From contig NZ_JAIEOF010000164.1 of assembly GCF_019750675.1 (NCBI RefSeq), forward strand, positions 1 to 56,014: DNA of 56,014 nt. The letters run 5' to 3'. The stretch comes from Methylobacterium sp. (GTDB taxonomy: Bacteria > Pseudomonadota > Alphaproteobacteria > Rhizobiales > Beijerinckiaceae). The stretch's first letter is position 1. Every line of letters begins with the position of its first letter. Shown piece by piece: positions 17,534-26,162 of this stretch. Under the pieces are notes generated by a model. The model saw nothing but the letters and a program-made list of their open reading frames with translations, was not told the DNA's origin and did no database searches. A program made the position numbers and the translations under genes.

Positions 17534-17560
17534 TGAGCCTTCGCCGACGACGAAGGCTCA
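17534..17560 (-). terminator. Hairpin at the end of the glycosyltransferase gene
   Basis: TGAGCCTTCG / CGAAGGCTCA form a perfect 10-base stem with a 7-base loop. The minus-strand stop TGA (17560-17558) is part of the stem. No T run follows, so termination is plausible but unproven. Confidence 0.45.
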
Positions 17561-19783
17561 GAACCGGGCCGGATCGAGCTCGAAGGTCGGCGGCAGGGCC
17601 TCGAACCATTCGCCGTAATAGGGATCGCGGGGGAGCTTCGCCGCCCAGCGATCGCGAAAGCGCTGATGCTCGTCCGGGTCGACGGTGCGGGCGCGGTTGC
17701 GGCTCTCGTAATGGTAGAGGCTCGCCTGTGCGCAGTAGACGCTGCGCAGGCCCCGCTCCCGCAGCCGCAGGCAGAGGTCGATGTCGTTGTAATTGACGGC
17801 AAAGCCCTCGTCGAACCCGCCGACGGCCTCGAACTCCGCTCGCCGCACCATCAGGCAGGCACCAGTCACCGCGAGGTAGTTGCGGTTGCCGACGGTGGAG
17901 AAATAGTGCCCCGGATCGTCGCCGGGATAACCGCGCCGGACATGGTCGGGCGTCGCGTCGACGATCGACACGCCGGCATGCTGGATCTCGCCGGTCTCGA
18001 AAAGGAGCTTCGGCGCGACCGCGCCGACGCCGGGGATCTGGAGTTGCGCCAACAGTGCCTCGATCCAGTCGGGGCTGATCACCGCGATGTCGTCATTGAG
18101 AAAGACCAGGACTGCGCCGCGCGCGGCCCGTGCGCCGAGGTTCATCTTGGCGGCCACGTTGAAGACCGGCTCGGACCAGGTCACGCGCTCGGCGCCGTGG
18201 CGCTCCAGGGCCGCCAGGGTGCCCGGCCGCAGGTCGCCGTTGTCGACCACCACGAACGCGATGCGCGGATAGGTGCTGAGAGCGGCGACGCTGTCGAGGC
18301 AGGCGGCCAGCAGATCGACCGTGCGGCCGCCGACGGTGCTGTCGCGGCCGGCGGTCGGGATCACGATCGAGACGAGGGGGCGGTCGGTCAGCTTTCGCCG
18401 CAACGCGAAGCAGCCCTTGAACGCGGTGGAACGGGCGAAGTCGAGTTCGCCCGTGCGCCGGGCCCGGTCCTCCAGGCCGCGGATCGCCGCCGCGATGACG
18501 TAGTCCTTGTTGTCCATCGTCTGGGCGGTGGAGCCGGGAATGGCGCGCCAGTGGTAGAGCACCTTCGGCACGTGGACGACGTTGCGGACGTGCTCGGTGT
18601 AGCGCAGGGCGAAATCGTAATCCTGGGCGCCGTTGCAGGCGTCGCGAAACCCGCCGATCCGCTCCACGATGTCCATGCGGTAGAGCGCGAGGTGCGCCGT
18701 GTACATGCAGGCCTCGAGGGCCTCGGGCGACCAGTCCGGCTTGAAGAACGGCTCGTAGCGCACCCCGTCGATGGAGATCTTGTCCTCGTCCGAATAGATG
18801 AAGTCGACGCTCTCGTCGGCGTTCAGGATGCGGACGAACTCGTAGAGCGCGTTGTCGGGGATCGCGTCGTCGTGGTCCATCAGGGTCATGTAGCGGCCGG
18901 TAGCCAGGCCCATGGCGTCGTTGGAGGCGGCCGAGATCCGGCCGTTGCTCCGGCGGCGGTGGAGCTTGATCCGGGGATCGGCCGCCGCGTAGGCCTGGAG
19001 CATGGGCCAGACATGGGGCGCCGACGAGTTGTCGTCGCAGAGGCAGAGTTCCCAATCCTCGTAGGCCTGTGCCCGTACGGAGGCGATGGCCGCCTCGAGC
19101 CAGCGCTTGGGCGTATCGTAGACCGGCATGATGATGGAGATGCGCGGCCGGAACGGATAACCGGCGACCTCGGCGCGCATCGCCGCGACCGAGAGCCGGG
19201 CGGGCGCCTCCACGGTCTCGATCCAGGCCATGTAGGACGCCGGCACCGGCCGCGGCCGGGCGCTTGCGAAGAAGTCCTGCCAGAGTGCGGCGAGCCCCCG
19301 CTCGCGGGCGAGCGCCTTGATGCGAGCGAGGAGCGGACCCGGCCGGCGCTCGGCCTCCGGCAGGCGCGCGAGGAGTCGGCGCGCGATCTCCGCCACCGCG
19401 CCGACGCGGCCAAGGTAAGTCAACTCGACATGGCCGAGGCGGAACCGGCCGACGCCGCTCAGGGGATCGAGGCGCAGGCCCCGGACGCGGCGCGGCAGCC
19501 GAACGAGGTTGTCGATGCCGTTCGCGTCGAGTTCGAGGGGAACGGTCAGGGTCTCGCGAAAGCCCTTGCCGTCATCGACGTAGAGCAGGGGCGTCAGCTT
19601 CGCCCGGTCGACGACTTTGAGGTCTGCCCGCAGGCGCACCCAGCCGCCGCGATGGCGCTTGCGGCCCTGCGGCGGCCACAGGCGGAAGTTCGGGTCGGTG
19701 CCCGTCGCGCGCCACGCATCGGGTGCCCCATCCGCCTCGATCTGGGTGGCGGGGTCAAGACGGCAGCGAAGGGTACGACGCAA
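17558..19783 (-). CDS. Family 2 glycosyltransferase with two catalytic domains (741 aa)
   Basis: Probably builds a surface polysaccharide or O-antigen. An N-terminal beta-rich region of about 200 residues is followed by a GT-A fold beginning PRISIIMPVYDTPKRWLEAA, with LCDDNSS and the metal motif TLMDHDDAIP. A second GT-A domain starts about residue 465 (RPLVSIVIPTAGRDS), with VVVDNGD, VFLNDDIAVI and GGFDEGFAVNYNDIDLCLRLRERG. Two-domain GT2 proteins of this size resemble rhamnan or O-chain synthases. There is no membrane helix. Neighbours are unrelated, so sugar donor and acceptor remain unknown. Confidence 0.88.
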   Translation of the reverse strand: MRRTLRCRLDPATQIEADGAPDAWRATGTDPNFRLWPPQGRKRHRGGWVRLRADLKVVDRAKLTPLLYVDDGKGFRETLTVPLELDANGIDNLVRLPRRVRGLRLDPLSGVGRFRLGHVELTYLGRVGAVAEIARRLLARLPEAERRPGPLLARIKALARERGLAALWQDFFASARPRPVPASYMAWIETVEAPARLSVAAMRAEVAGYPFRPRISIIMPVYDTPKRWLEAAIASVRAQAYEDWELCLCDDNSSAPHVWPMLQAYAAADPRIKLHRRRSNGRISAASNDAMGLATGRYMTLMDHDDAIPDNALYEFVRILNADESVDFIYSDEDKISIDGVRYEPFFKPDWSPEALEACMYTAHLALYRMDIVERIGGFRDACNGAQDYDFALRYTEHVRNVVHVPKVLYHWRAIPGSTAQTMDNKDYVIAAAIRGLEDRARRTGELDFARSTAFKGCFALRRKLTDRPLVSIVIPTAGRDSTVGGRTVDLLAACLDSVAALSTYPRIAFVVVDNGDLRPGTLAALERHGAERVTWSEPVFNVAAKMNLGARAARGAVLVFLNDDIAVISPDWIEALLAQLQIPGVGAVAPKLLFETGEIQHAGVSIVDATPDHVRRGYPGDDPGHYFSTVGNRNYLAVTGACLMVRRAEFEAVGGFDEGFAVNYNDIDLCLRLRERGLRSVYCAQASLYHYESRNRARTVDPDEHQRFRDRWAAKLPRDPYYGEWFEALPPTFELDPARF

Positions 19784-19897
19784 ACCCGGATCCTCTCGGG
19801 GGCCGGCGCGCGCGGCGCGCGGCTCATCGGCAGATCGCCCGACCTGCCGAGGCGAGGTTTAGGGCAAGCCCGCTTCCCCCCGCAAGGTCGGCGCAGA

Positions 19898-21703
19898 TCA
19901 GGGCTGGTTGGCGGCGAGGTAGGCGCGCCAGCCCCCGTGATGGGTGATCTCCGGGGCGCCCGCCACCGCGTGCGCCTCGCACAGGAAGCCGGAGGCCGTC
20001 TCGCCATCGGCCAGGGTGATCTTGCCGATGCCGAGGGGGGCGGGGATCGCGGCGGCGAAGCGCCCGAAGCTCGCCGGATCGAGGCTCCAGACCTCGACCT
20101 CCAGGCCCGGCCCGGGATGGCCGGGCTCGCGCACGAGGCCGGGTTTGGCCGGCACCGTGCCGGGCAGGGCGAAGAGGCGGTAATCGGCCGCCGTGCGGGT
20201 GGCCCGCAGGAAGCGCGCGCCGAGATCCTGGAGTTGGTGGTTGAGGGCGAGGCCCGTGAGGTGGGCGCCCACCACCACGAGCGGAATCGCATCGGGCTCG
20301 GCCGCCGGCACGAGGCTCGCCGCCGGCAGGGCGGCGGCCCGGTCGAGTCCCATGCCGCCCGCGAGCGCACGGTGCAGGGCGTCGGCCCATGGACTGAGCG
20401 CCTCGTCCGTGAAGCCCGGCGCCACCAGCATCACGCCCGCCGGCAGCCCGTCCCGGCGAAATCCCGCCGGAACCGCGATGGCGGCCATGCCGAGCAGGTT
20501 GGCGAAGTTCGTGTAGCGCCCAAAATGACTGTTGCGGAGGATAGGTTCCGCCTGCATCTCGGCCACCGAATAGGTGGTGGGCGAGGTGGGCAGCAACAGG
20601 ATGTCGAGTTCGCCCAGGATCATGTCCGTGCGGCGCTTGCACGCCTCAAAGGCGTAGCGCCCCCTGAACGCGTCGACGGCGCTGTAGCGCTTGGCGGACT
20701 CGACGATGGCGCGGACGCTCGGGTCCATGGCGGCCGCGTGATCCGCGTGGAACGTCTCGATGGCCGCCAGCCGCTCGGCCACCCAGGGGCCGTCGTAGAG
20801 CAAGGCAGCGATCTCGCGGAACGGGGCATAGTCAAACGGCACCGCCACGCCGCCAAGCCCTCCCAGCCGGGCGATGGCGGCGTCGTAGAGCGCCGCGGTC
20901 TCGGCATCGCCGTAGAACTCGCGCTCGGCGGGCGCCAGCACGCCGAAGCGCAGACCTGTGGCCGGCAGCGCCCGCGGAACCGCCATCCGCGAATAGGGAT
21001 CGGCGGGATCGAACCCCTCCGCCACGCGGCGCACCGCGATGCCATCGCCCACGGTGGCGGAAAACACCGTGATGCAGTCGAGGCTGCGGCAGGCGGGGAC
21101 GAGGCCGGTGGTGCTGAGCGCCCCCGGGGTTGGCTTGATGCCCACGATGTTGTTGAAGGCCGCCGGCACGCGGCCGGACCCGGCCGTATCGGTGCCGAGA
21201 CTGAAGCAGGCGAGCCCGGCCGCCACCGCCACGGCCGAACCGGAGCTCGACCCACCGGAGACGTGCTCGGCGCTGAACACGCTGCGCGGCGCCCCGTAGG
21301 GCGAGCGCGTGCCGTTGAGACCGGTGGCGAACTGGTCGAGATTGGTCTTGCCCGTCACTAAGGCACCGGCCGCCTTCAGGCGCGCCACCACGACCGCGTC
21401 CGCCTCGGGCGTGTAAGCGAAGGCCGGGCAAGCGGCGGTCGTGGGCAAGCCCGCCACGTCGATGTTGTCCTTGACCGCGAAGGGCAGGCCCCACAGCGGC
21501 AGCGAATTCGGGACCGGATGGCGCTCGATGAGGTCGCGGGCGGCCGCGACGAGGTCGTCCCGGTTCACCATCGTGATGAAGATCGCCGGATCGGCGGAGG
21601 TCGCCATGCGGTCCGCGACGATGCCGGCCACGGCAACGGGATCGAGGGCCCCGGACGCGTAGGCCGCGCGCAGGGTCGCGGCATCGAGGATGGTGGGCAG
21701 CAT
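19898..21703 (-). CDS. atzF: Allophanate hydrolase (601 aa)
   Basis: Hydrolyses allophanate to ammonia and CO2, the second step of the urea carboxylase route and the last step of s-triazine breakdown. The amidase signature domain (residues 1 to about 440) has LPFAVKDNIDVAGLPTTAAC with the catalytic Lys, GGSSSGSAVAVAAGLACFSLG and TDTAGSGRVPAAFNNIVGIKP with the Ser-cisSer pair. The C-terminal allophanate-hydrolase domain (about 460-601) contains VVVGAHLTGLALNHQL. GAGGAG precedes the ATG. No urea carboxylase gene is adjacent; ureD lies 170 bases upstream on the same strand, so both urea routes meet here. Confidence 0.93.
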   Translation of the reverse strand: MLPTILDAATLRAAYASGALDPVAVAGIVADRMATSADPAIFITMVNRDDLVAAARDLIERHPVPNSLPLWGLPFAVKDNIDVAGLPTTAACPAFAYTPEADAVVVARLKAAGALVTGKTNLDQFATGLNGTRSPYGAPRSVFSAEHVSGGSSSGSAVAVAAGLACFSLGTDTAGSGRVPAAFNNIVGIKPTPGALSTTGLVPACRSLDCITVFSATVGDGIAVRRVAEGFDPADPYSRMAVPRALPATGLRFGVLAPAEREFYGDAETAALYDAAIARLGGLGGVAVPFDYAPFREIAALLYDGPWVAERLAAIETFHADHAAAMDPSVRAIVESAKRYSAVDAFRGRYAFEACKRRTDMILGELDILLLPTSPTTYSVAEMQAEPILRNSHFGRYTNFANLLGMAAIAVPAGFRRDGLPAGVMLVAPGFTDEALSPWADALHRALAGGMGLDRAAALPAASLVPAAEPDAIPLVVVGAHLTGLALNHQLQDLGARFLRATRTAADYRLFALPGTVPAKPGLVREPGHPGPGLEVEVWSLDPASFGRFAAAIPAPLGIGKITLADGETASGFLCEAHAVAGAPEITHHGGWRAYLAANQP

Positions 21704-21873
21704 CGGTACGGGTCTCCTCGATCGGCGCGGCGGGCTTTTCGCCGTGCCGCGTGCGGCCCGCGGCGGCGGGTTTCGATGGTCCGGCTAGAGGTCGGGGCGC
21801 CCCTGCGGCCGAGGTTGCATCCTCCGTGCCGACGCGGCGGCCGAGCGCGCGGTGACGGGCGTTCGCGACACCC

Positions 21874-22740
21874 TCAGGCCTGCCAGACCCGCGGGAGCGG
21901 CTGCCCGCGATAGGCGGTCAGGAGACGCTGTGCCAGCGTCCGGAGCGCATCCGGATCGGCGGCGAGGCACCGCACGACGAGATGACCGTTCCAGGCGGAG
22001 GCCGCCGCCGTGACGCCGGCCATCGCGACGTCGTCGAGGATCGCGCGGGCCTGCTCCAGGCGGCCCTCCGCCTCGGGGGAGACGTCGAGCAGGGTCGCCA
22101 TGGCCCGGGCGCCTCCGCCGATCGCCGCGCGCGCGAGCTGGGCCGAGAGATCGCCGTCGAGGCGCACGGAATCCGCATAGACCAGACGCCCTCCGCGCCG
22201 GATGCGCCAGATATCGGTGAGATGCCCCCGCGTGATCGGCTCCCGGCGCGCCGTGCGCCCGAACGTGACGGCCTCGAAAGCGAGGAGCCGCGCATCCGGC
22301 GCCAGATCCGCCGAGAATCGCCGCTCCAGGGTGGCCTGGTCGAACAGGATCGTCTCCTGCGGCAGGAAGGCGAGGCGCCCCCCGGCCGCGAGGGTGGTGC
22401 ACGTCGTCAGGCGGCTGACCGGGCCATCGGAGCGGTAGATCTTCTCGGCGGCCGTCGTCGTCAGGACGAGATCGGCACCGGCCCCGACTTCGACCGTCAC
22501 GTCGAAGGTGTCGCCGCAGGCGATGCCCCCGGCCGTGTTGAGGAGGACGGCCTCGCAGGGACCGCGCATCCGGCGCGGCAGGCGCAGGCGGGCCGGGCCC
22601 GCCTCCGCGATGTCGCGGATGCGGGTGTCGTGGCCGTCCGCGCAGTCGACACTGAGGTGAATGCGCCCGCGCGAGCGCTGACGCTCGGGCGCCGCGACGG
22701 GCAGGGGCGAACGGTCCGGATCGAGCAAGACGGCGCTCAC
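21874..22740 (-). CDS. ureD: Urease accessory protein UreD (288 aa)
   Basis: Scaffold that binds apo-urease with UreF and UreG for nickel insertion. Family landmarks are LPRRMRGPCEAVLLNTAGGIACGDTF, LTTTAAEKIYRS, LAFLPQETILFDQATLERRF and LAFEAVTFGRTARREPI. The start is the GTG at 22740, giving a GTGA overlap with the stop of the sulfurtransferase gene (translational coupling). The track's ATG at 22782 lies inside that gene and has no support. No ureABC, ureE, ureF or ureG gene lies within this window, so it is detached from the usual urease operon. Confidence 0.9.
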   Translation of the reverse strand: MSAVLLDPDRSPLPVAAPERQRSRGRIHLSVDCADGHDTRIRDIAEAGPARLRLPRRMRGPCEAVLLNTAGGIACGDTFDVTVEVGAGADLVLTTTAAEKIYRSDGPVSRLTTCTTLAAGGRLAFLPQETILFDQATLERRFSADLAPDARLLAFEAVTFGRTARREPITRGHLTDIWRIRRGGRLVYADSVRLDGDLSAQLARAAIGGGARAMATLLDVSPEAEGRLEQARAILDDVAMAGVTAAASAWNGHLVVRCLAADPDALRTLAQRLLTAYRGQPLPRVWQA

Positions 22741-23585
22741 GCCGGACCGGTCGCCACGGGACGGGCGGGATCGGCCCCCCATTCCGACCAGGAGCCGTCG
22801 TAGAGCGCGCGCTGAGGGCGTCCCAGGGTCTCCAGGGCCAGACCGACGATCGCCGCGGTGACGCCGGATCCGCAGGTTGTGACCACGGGCCGGTTCACGT
22901 CGACGCCGGCTTCGGCGAAGACCGCCCGCAGGGCCTCCGGGTCCTTCAGGCGTCCCTCGGATTGAAGCGCGGCGTAATGGACGTTGCGGGCGCCCGGCAT
23001 GTGGCCGGGGCGGACGCCGGGACGAGGCTCCGCCTCCTCGCCGCGGAAGCGCGGCGCGGAGCGAGCGTCCACCAGTTGCGCGGTGCCGGTCTCGAGGGCG
23101 CGTGCGACGTCGCCGGCATCGGCCACGGCGCCGTGGTCGAGGCGGGCGGTGAAGTGACGCCGGGTACGCGGGCGCCCCTCGCCCTCCTCCACGGGGTAGC
23201 CGGCCGCGATCCAGGCCGGCAGGCCGCCCTCGAGGATCTCGACGTCGCGCACCCCGAAGGTCTGCAGCATCCAGCGCACCCGCGGCGCCGAGAACAGGCC
23301 CATCCCGTCATAGACCACGATGTGCGCCCCGTCGCCGATGCCCAGCGCCCGCATGCGGGACGCGAAGACCTCCGGGCGCGGAAGCGTGTGGGGGAGGGGC
23401 GAGGTCTCATCGCTCATCGTGTCGATGTCGAAGCGGATCGCGCCGGGGATGTGCCCGGCCAGGTACTCGCCGCGCGCGTCGCGACCCTGGGCCGGCAGGT
23501 ACCAGGACGCGTCGAGGATCACGATGTCGGGTGCGCCGAGGCGGGCGTGGAGCCATTCGGCCGTGACAAAGGGCGTCGTCGCCAT
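22737..23585 (-). CDS. sseA: 3-mercaptopyruvate sulfurtransferase (282 aa)
   Basis: Transfers sulfur from 3-mercaptopyruvate to thiophilic acceptors. There are two rhodanese domains: an inactive one (residues about 8-130, with LDASWYLPAQGRDARGEYLAGHIPGA) and a catalytic one ending VVTTCGSGVTAAIVGLAL, whose CGSGVT loop is the mercaptopyruvate type rather than the thiosulfate type. RSAPRFRGEEAEPRPGVRPGHMPGARNV is the typical interdomain segment. The start is the ATG at 23585 (MATTPFVTAEWL), the family N-terminus, not 23630. Its stop overlaps ureD. Confidence 0.93.
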   Translation of the reverse strand: MATTPFVTAEWLHARLGAPDIVILDASWYLPAQGRDARGEYLAGHIPGAIRFDIDTMSDETSPLPHTLPRPEVFASRMRALGIGDGAHIVVYDGMGLFSAPRVRWMLQTFGVRDVEILEGGLPAWIAAGYPVEEGEGRPRTRRHFTARLDHGAVADAGDVARALETGTAQLVDARSAPRFRGEEAEPRPGVRPGHMPGARNVHYAALQSEGRLKDPEALRAVFAEAGVDVNRPVVTTCGSGVTAAIVGLALETLGRPQRALYDGSWSEWGADPARPVATGPA

Positions 23586-23707
23586 GGTGTTCTCTGTTCG
23601 ATGGGCCGGGGGGGACTCCGGCCGGGACACGCCCTCGGGCGCTCACGAACCGGCACCAAACCACATCCGGACAGGTGTTGCACGCCCGGCTGGCGCGCCG
23701 ACCAACC

Positions 23708-23732
23708 GAACCCGCAACTTCGCGACGGCGTT
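23708..23732 (+). promoter_or_regulatory. EcfG-like promoter candidate
   Basis: GAAC (23708-23711), 17-base spacer, CGTT (23729-23732), 32 bases before the ATG at 23765. It has the same form as the element before the paralogous gene at 927, with one mismatch (CGAAC) to the GGAAC consensus. Confidence 0.45.
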
Positions 23733-23764
23733 GACACCCGGTAGATCGACCTCAGGAGCCCCTC

Positions 23765-24136
23765 ATGCGCATCGCGATCATCCTGCTCACCGCCTCGACC
23801 CTGGCCCTCGGCGCGGCGGCCGCCCAAGCGCAGACCGGCGGGTCGGGAAGTACCGGCGGCATGAACAATTCTGGCATGAGCAGTCCTGGCATGAGCAGTC
23901 CTGGCATGAGCAGTCCTGGCATGAGCAGTTCCGGCGTGAACAATCCCGGCATGAACAATCCCGGCATGGGCAGTCCGGGCGGCGTCGGCAGCACCGGCGG
24001 CGCGGGGGTGACCGGCAGCACGGGTGGGGTCGGACCGGGGACCGGCGCCGCGCGGAATCCGAGTGCGGCCCCTATCCCGAGCACCGGAGGCGGCATCAGG
24101 TCCGGTGGCGCGCCGGCGGGTGCGCTGCCGCGCTGA
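23765..24136 (+). CDS. Secreted repeat protein, Met/Ser/Asn/Pro/Gly-rich (123 aa)
   Basis: Unknown function. Signal peptide MRIAIILLTASTLALGAAAA with cleavage near AQAQ, then a central array of pentapeptides (MNNSG, MSSPG x3, MSSSG, VNNPG, MNNPG, MGSPG) and a Gly/Thr/Val-rich tail with GVTGSTGG. No Cys; probably disordered. Similar to the protein at 927 in signal peptide, MNNPG/GVTGS motifs and promoter form. The start has CAGGAG 9 bases upstream. A cell-envelope or secreted stress protein is a reasonable guess only. Confidence 0.8.
   Translation: MRIAIILLTASTLALGAAAAQAQTGGSGSTGGMNNSGMSSPGMSSPGMSSPGMSSSGVNNPGMNNPGMGSPGGVGSTGGAGVTGSTGGVGPGTGAARNPSAAPIPSTGGGIRSGGAPAGALPR
23861..23980 (+). repeat. 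In-gene 15-bp tandem repeat (8 units)
   Basis: Eight head-to-tail 15-base units of form ATGAGCAGTCCTGGC; units 2-4 are identical and the others diverge by a few bases. Each encodes one pentapeptide, so unit gain or loss keeps the frame. Recently expanded, given the identical units. Confidence 0.95.
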
Positions 24137-24250
24137 GATCCATCGCGCCGGCCTTTTTCGTCGCAGCCGGGCGACGCACGGTGCCAAGGCGGAGAGCGGC
24201 GGCTATGGAGGAAGCGGCACCGCTACCGCAGAACGCCCCCAGGACATGCT

Positions 24251-24505
24251 TTGACCCCGCGCGAGACCTATCACATCGAAGTGCTCGCCTCGGAGGACGA
24301 GGCCGGCGCGCGCGGCGAGGACCCGGTGAGCCAGCGCATCTCCGTGCGGACCGGCTCCGTCGAGGCCGCCAAGGAGCGGGCCCTCTCGGTGTTCGCCCGG
24401 GCCCGCGCGCCGCAGCGCTCGGGCGCGCCGGCCGAGGCGGTGCGGGTGATCGACGGCGCCGGCACGGAAGTGTTCCGCTGGAGCCGGTTCGACGAGCGGA
24501 CCTGA
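24251..24505 (+). CDS. Hypothetical protein (84 aa)
   Basis: Not recognised. Small soluble alpha/beta-like protein: YHIEVLASEDE, then QRISVRTGSVEAAKERALSVFARAR, then EAVRVIDGAGTEVFRWSRFDE. The strand-helix-strand order with a long Ala/Arg helix suggests one compact domain. The start is a TTG at 24251 with AGGA 7 bases upstream; no ATG or GTG is available near the right place. It is 16 bases from the next gene, so the two are probably cotranscribed. Confidence 0.65.
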   Translation: MTPRETYHIEVLASEDEAGARGEDPVSQRISVRTGSVEAAKERALSVFARARAPQRSGAPAEAVRVIDGAGTEVFRWSRFDERT

Positions 24506-24521
24506 GGGATCGAGACCCGGC

Positions 24522-24878
24522 ATGCGGCGCGCCCTGATCCTTCCGACTCTGGTTCTCGTCTTCGCGGCCCTGTTCCTGCGCAGCTACACCGTGCCGCCGG
24601 CCCCCGACCGCCGCGGCGGCACGGTGGTCTCGCTGAACTGGCCGAACCGCCCCCTGTTCGGCAGCCCGCGCGGCGCGTGCCTCGATCTCGCGGAGGGCCA
24701 GCCGGTGATCGCCTGCCTGATCGCCTCCGTGGCGCAGGCGCGTCAGGACGGCATCCCCCTGCTGCAGCTCGGGTTCTGCGCCACCTGCTACGGGCTCTCG
24801 CAGCGCCTCGCCACCCTCGGGCGCGACGAGGCCGCGACCCGGGCGCGCCTCGCCGAGATCGGGCGCTTCGGCTGGTGA
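24522..24878 (+). CDS. Hypothetical exported or membrane-anchored protein (118 aa)
   Basis: Not recognised. The N-terminus MRRALILPTLVLVFAALFLRS is a signal anchor or signal peptide. The remainder contains four Cys, including a CATC pair in LGFCATCYGLSQRL and ones at GACLDL and IACLIAS, so periplasmic disulfides or metal binding are possible. Short gap to the preceding gene at 24251. No homologous neighbour gives a clue. Confidence 0.6.
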   Translation: MRRALILPTLVLVFAALFLRSYTVPPAPDRRGGTVVSLNWPNRPLFGSPRGACLDLAEGQPVIACLIASVAQARQDGIPLLQLGFCATCYGLSQRLATLGRDEAATRARLAEIGRFGW

Positions 24879-24953
24879 GGCCTGGATCGCGTCGGTGCCA
24901 CGCGGCTTACCACGGACCCCGCACAGGTGCGGGATCGCGCGGCGTGAGGGGGC

Positions 24954-26162
24954 TCAGACCGGGTCGCCGGCGTCGGTTTGCCGGCGGGCGCGCAGGCGGT
25001 CGCGCCAGCCCTTGACCCGGACGTTGGCGGCGGCGCGCGCCCGCTCCAGGCGCGCGGCGAGGGGAAAGAGCGGATCGCCGCCCCGGGTTTCGACGAGGAT
25101 GTGGGCGAGGGCCAGGCGCTCGGTCCAGAAGGTCTCCGGCAGGGTGTAGTTCGGCGGCGCGCAGGAATCCGCGCTGGCGATCGCGGGGTCGGCGACGAGG
25201 TCCTGGGTGAGCTGGTGGAAGGCGAGGGCGCCGGGGGAATGCCGGGCGACCGACGCGTCGTAGGAAATCTTCAGGCTCCAGAGCCGCTTACCGGTGACGA
25301 AGCTGACCACCGCCGCCAGCGTGCGCCCGTCGCGGCGCAGGCGGTCGATCCGGACGTCGCCGCGGGCGCCGAAGGCCGCGATGGCCGCGCGCATCATCGC
25401 GGCCTGGCGGGGATCGTCAGCGATGGCGGTGCCGCGCCGCCCCTTCCAGCCGGCGCTCTCCAGGGCGATGTAGTCGTCGATGGCGGCGGGCAGGTCGGCC
25501 GGATCGCGGATCGTCTCGACGCTGACCGGCCCGTCCGCGTTGAGACGCTCCCAGGCTTGGCGCAGCTTGCGGCGCTTTCGGGACGAAAGATGCGCGAGGT
25601 ATGCAGTCCGCGCCGCGGAATCGCGCCCCGTCAGGTCGAGGAGGGCGCGCTCGTGCGCCCAGAACCGGGCGTGGCGGAGCCGGTTGCGGTCGAGCCAGCC
25701 GGAGAGGAGTTCGGCGAAGGGGCCTTGCGTGGGCACGTGGGTCAGCATCAGGCGCGGACCGATCAGGTGGCGCAGGCCGAGGAACAGGGCGTCGAGGGCG
25801 CGGGCCGGTTCGGCGGCGTCGAGGAGGGGCACCCCGAAGACTCCGAACTCGTGCATCCATCCCATCGTGAGGACGAGGGGCAGGCCCCAGCGCAGGCGCC
25901 TGACCCGCACCGGCCAGGCGCCGAGGAGATGCAGGCCCGGCTCCTCCGGCGCCCGGTCGCCCACCAGGGCCACCTGCACGCCGTGGCCGAAGGCGCCCGA
26001 GGCCGGCAGGGCGAAGTCGGGGTCGTAGAACAGGTTGTCGACGAGGGGCCGGCGGCTGAGGTCGCGCCAGGCCGCGATCCAGGGGGCGTTCGCCTCGAGG
26101 GGGCGCAGGGCGACCACGAGGCCGTCCGGCGTCACCACGCTGCGGGACCGGATCTGTCGCAT
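24954..26162 (-). CDS. GNAT-like acyltransferase, BioF2/CelD type (402 aa)
   Basis: Double-GNAT fold protein related to those that transfer acyl or aminoacyl groups in exopolysaccharide and peptidoglycan pathways. Family features: HLSSRKRRKLRQAWERL (the signature basic helix), IDDYIALESAGWKGRRGTAI with the conserved W.G, and LWSLKISYDASVARHSPGALAFHQL near the C-terminus. The start is the ATG at 26162, which overlaps the flippase stop by one base (TGATG); the track's upstream extension is a shadow. The tight coupling to a polysaccharide flippase suggests it decorates the transported glycan. Confidence 0.75.
   Translation of the reverse strand: MRQIRSRSVVTPDGLVVALRPLEANAPWIAAWRDLSRRPLVDNLFYDPDFALPASGAFGHGVQVALVGDRAPEEPGLHLLGAWPVRVRRLRWGLPLVLTMGWMHEFGVFGVPLLDAAEPARALDALFLGLRHLIGPRLMLTHVPTQGPFAELLSGWLDRNRLRHARFWAHERALLDLTGRDSAARTAYLAHLSSRKRRKLRQAWERLNADGPVSVETIRDPADLPAAIDDYIALESAGWKGRRGTAIADDPRQAAMMRAAIAAFGARGDVRIDRLRRDGRTLAAVVSFVTGKRLWSLKISYDASVARHSPGALAFHQLTQDLVADPAIASADSCAPPNYTLPETFWTERLALAHILVETRGGDPLFPLAARLERARAAANVRVKGWRDRLRARRQTDAGDPV

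Noticed and set aside
17666-21361. 1231-residue plus ORF antisense to glycosyltransferase and atzF
   Set aside because: Both minus-strand genes have intact domain motifs; the plus frame has none.
23861-23980. CRISPR-like short repeats
   Set aside because: 15-bp units are contiguous with no spacers and encode an in-frame pentapeptide array.
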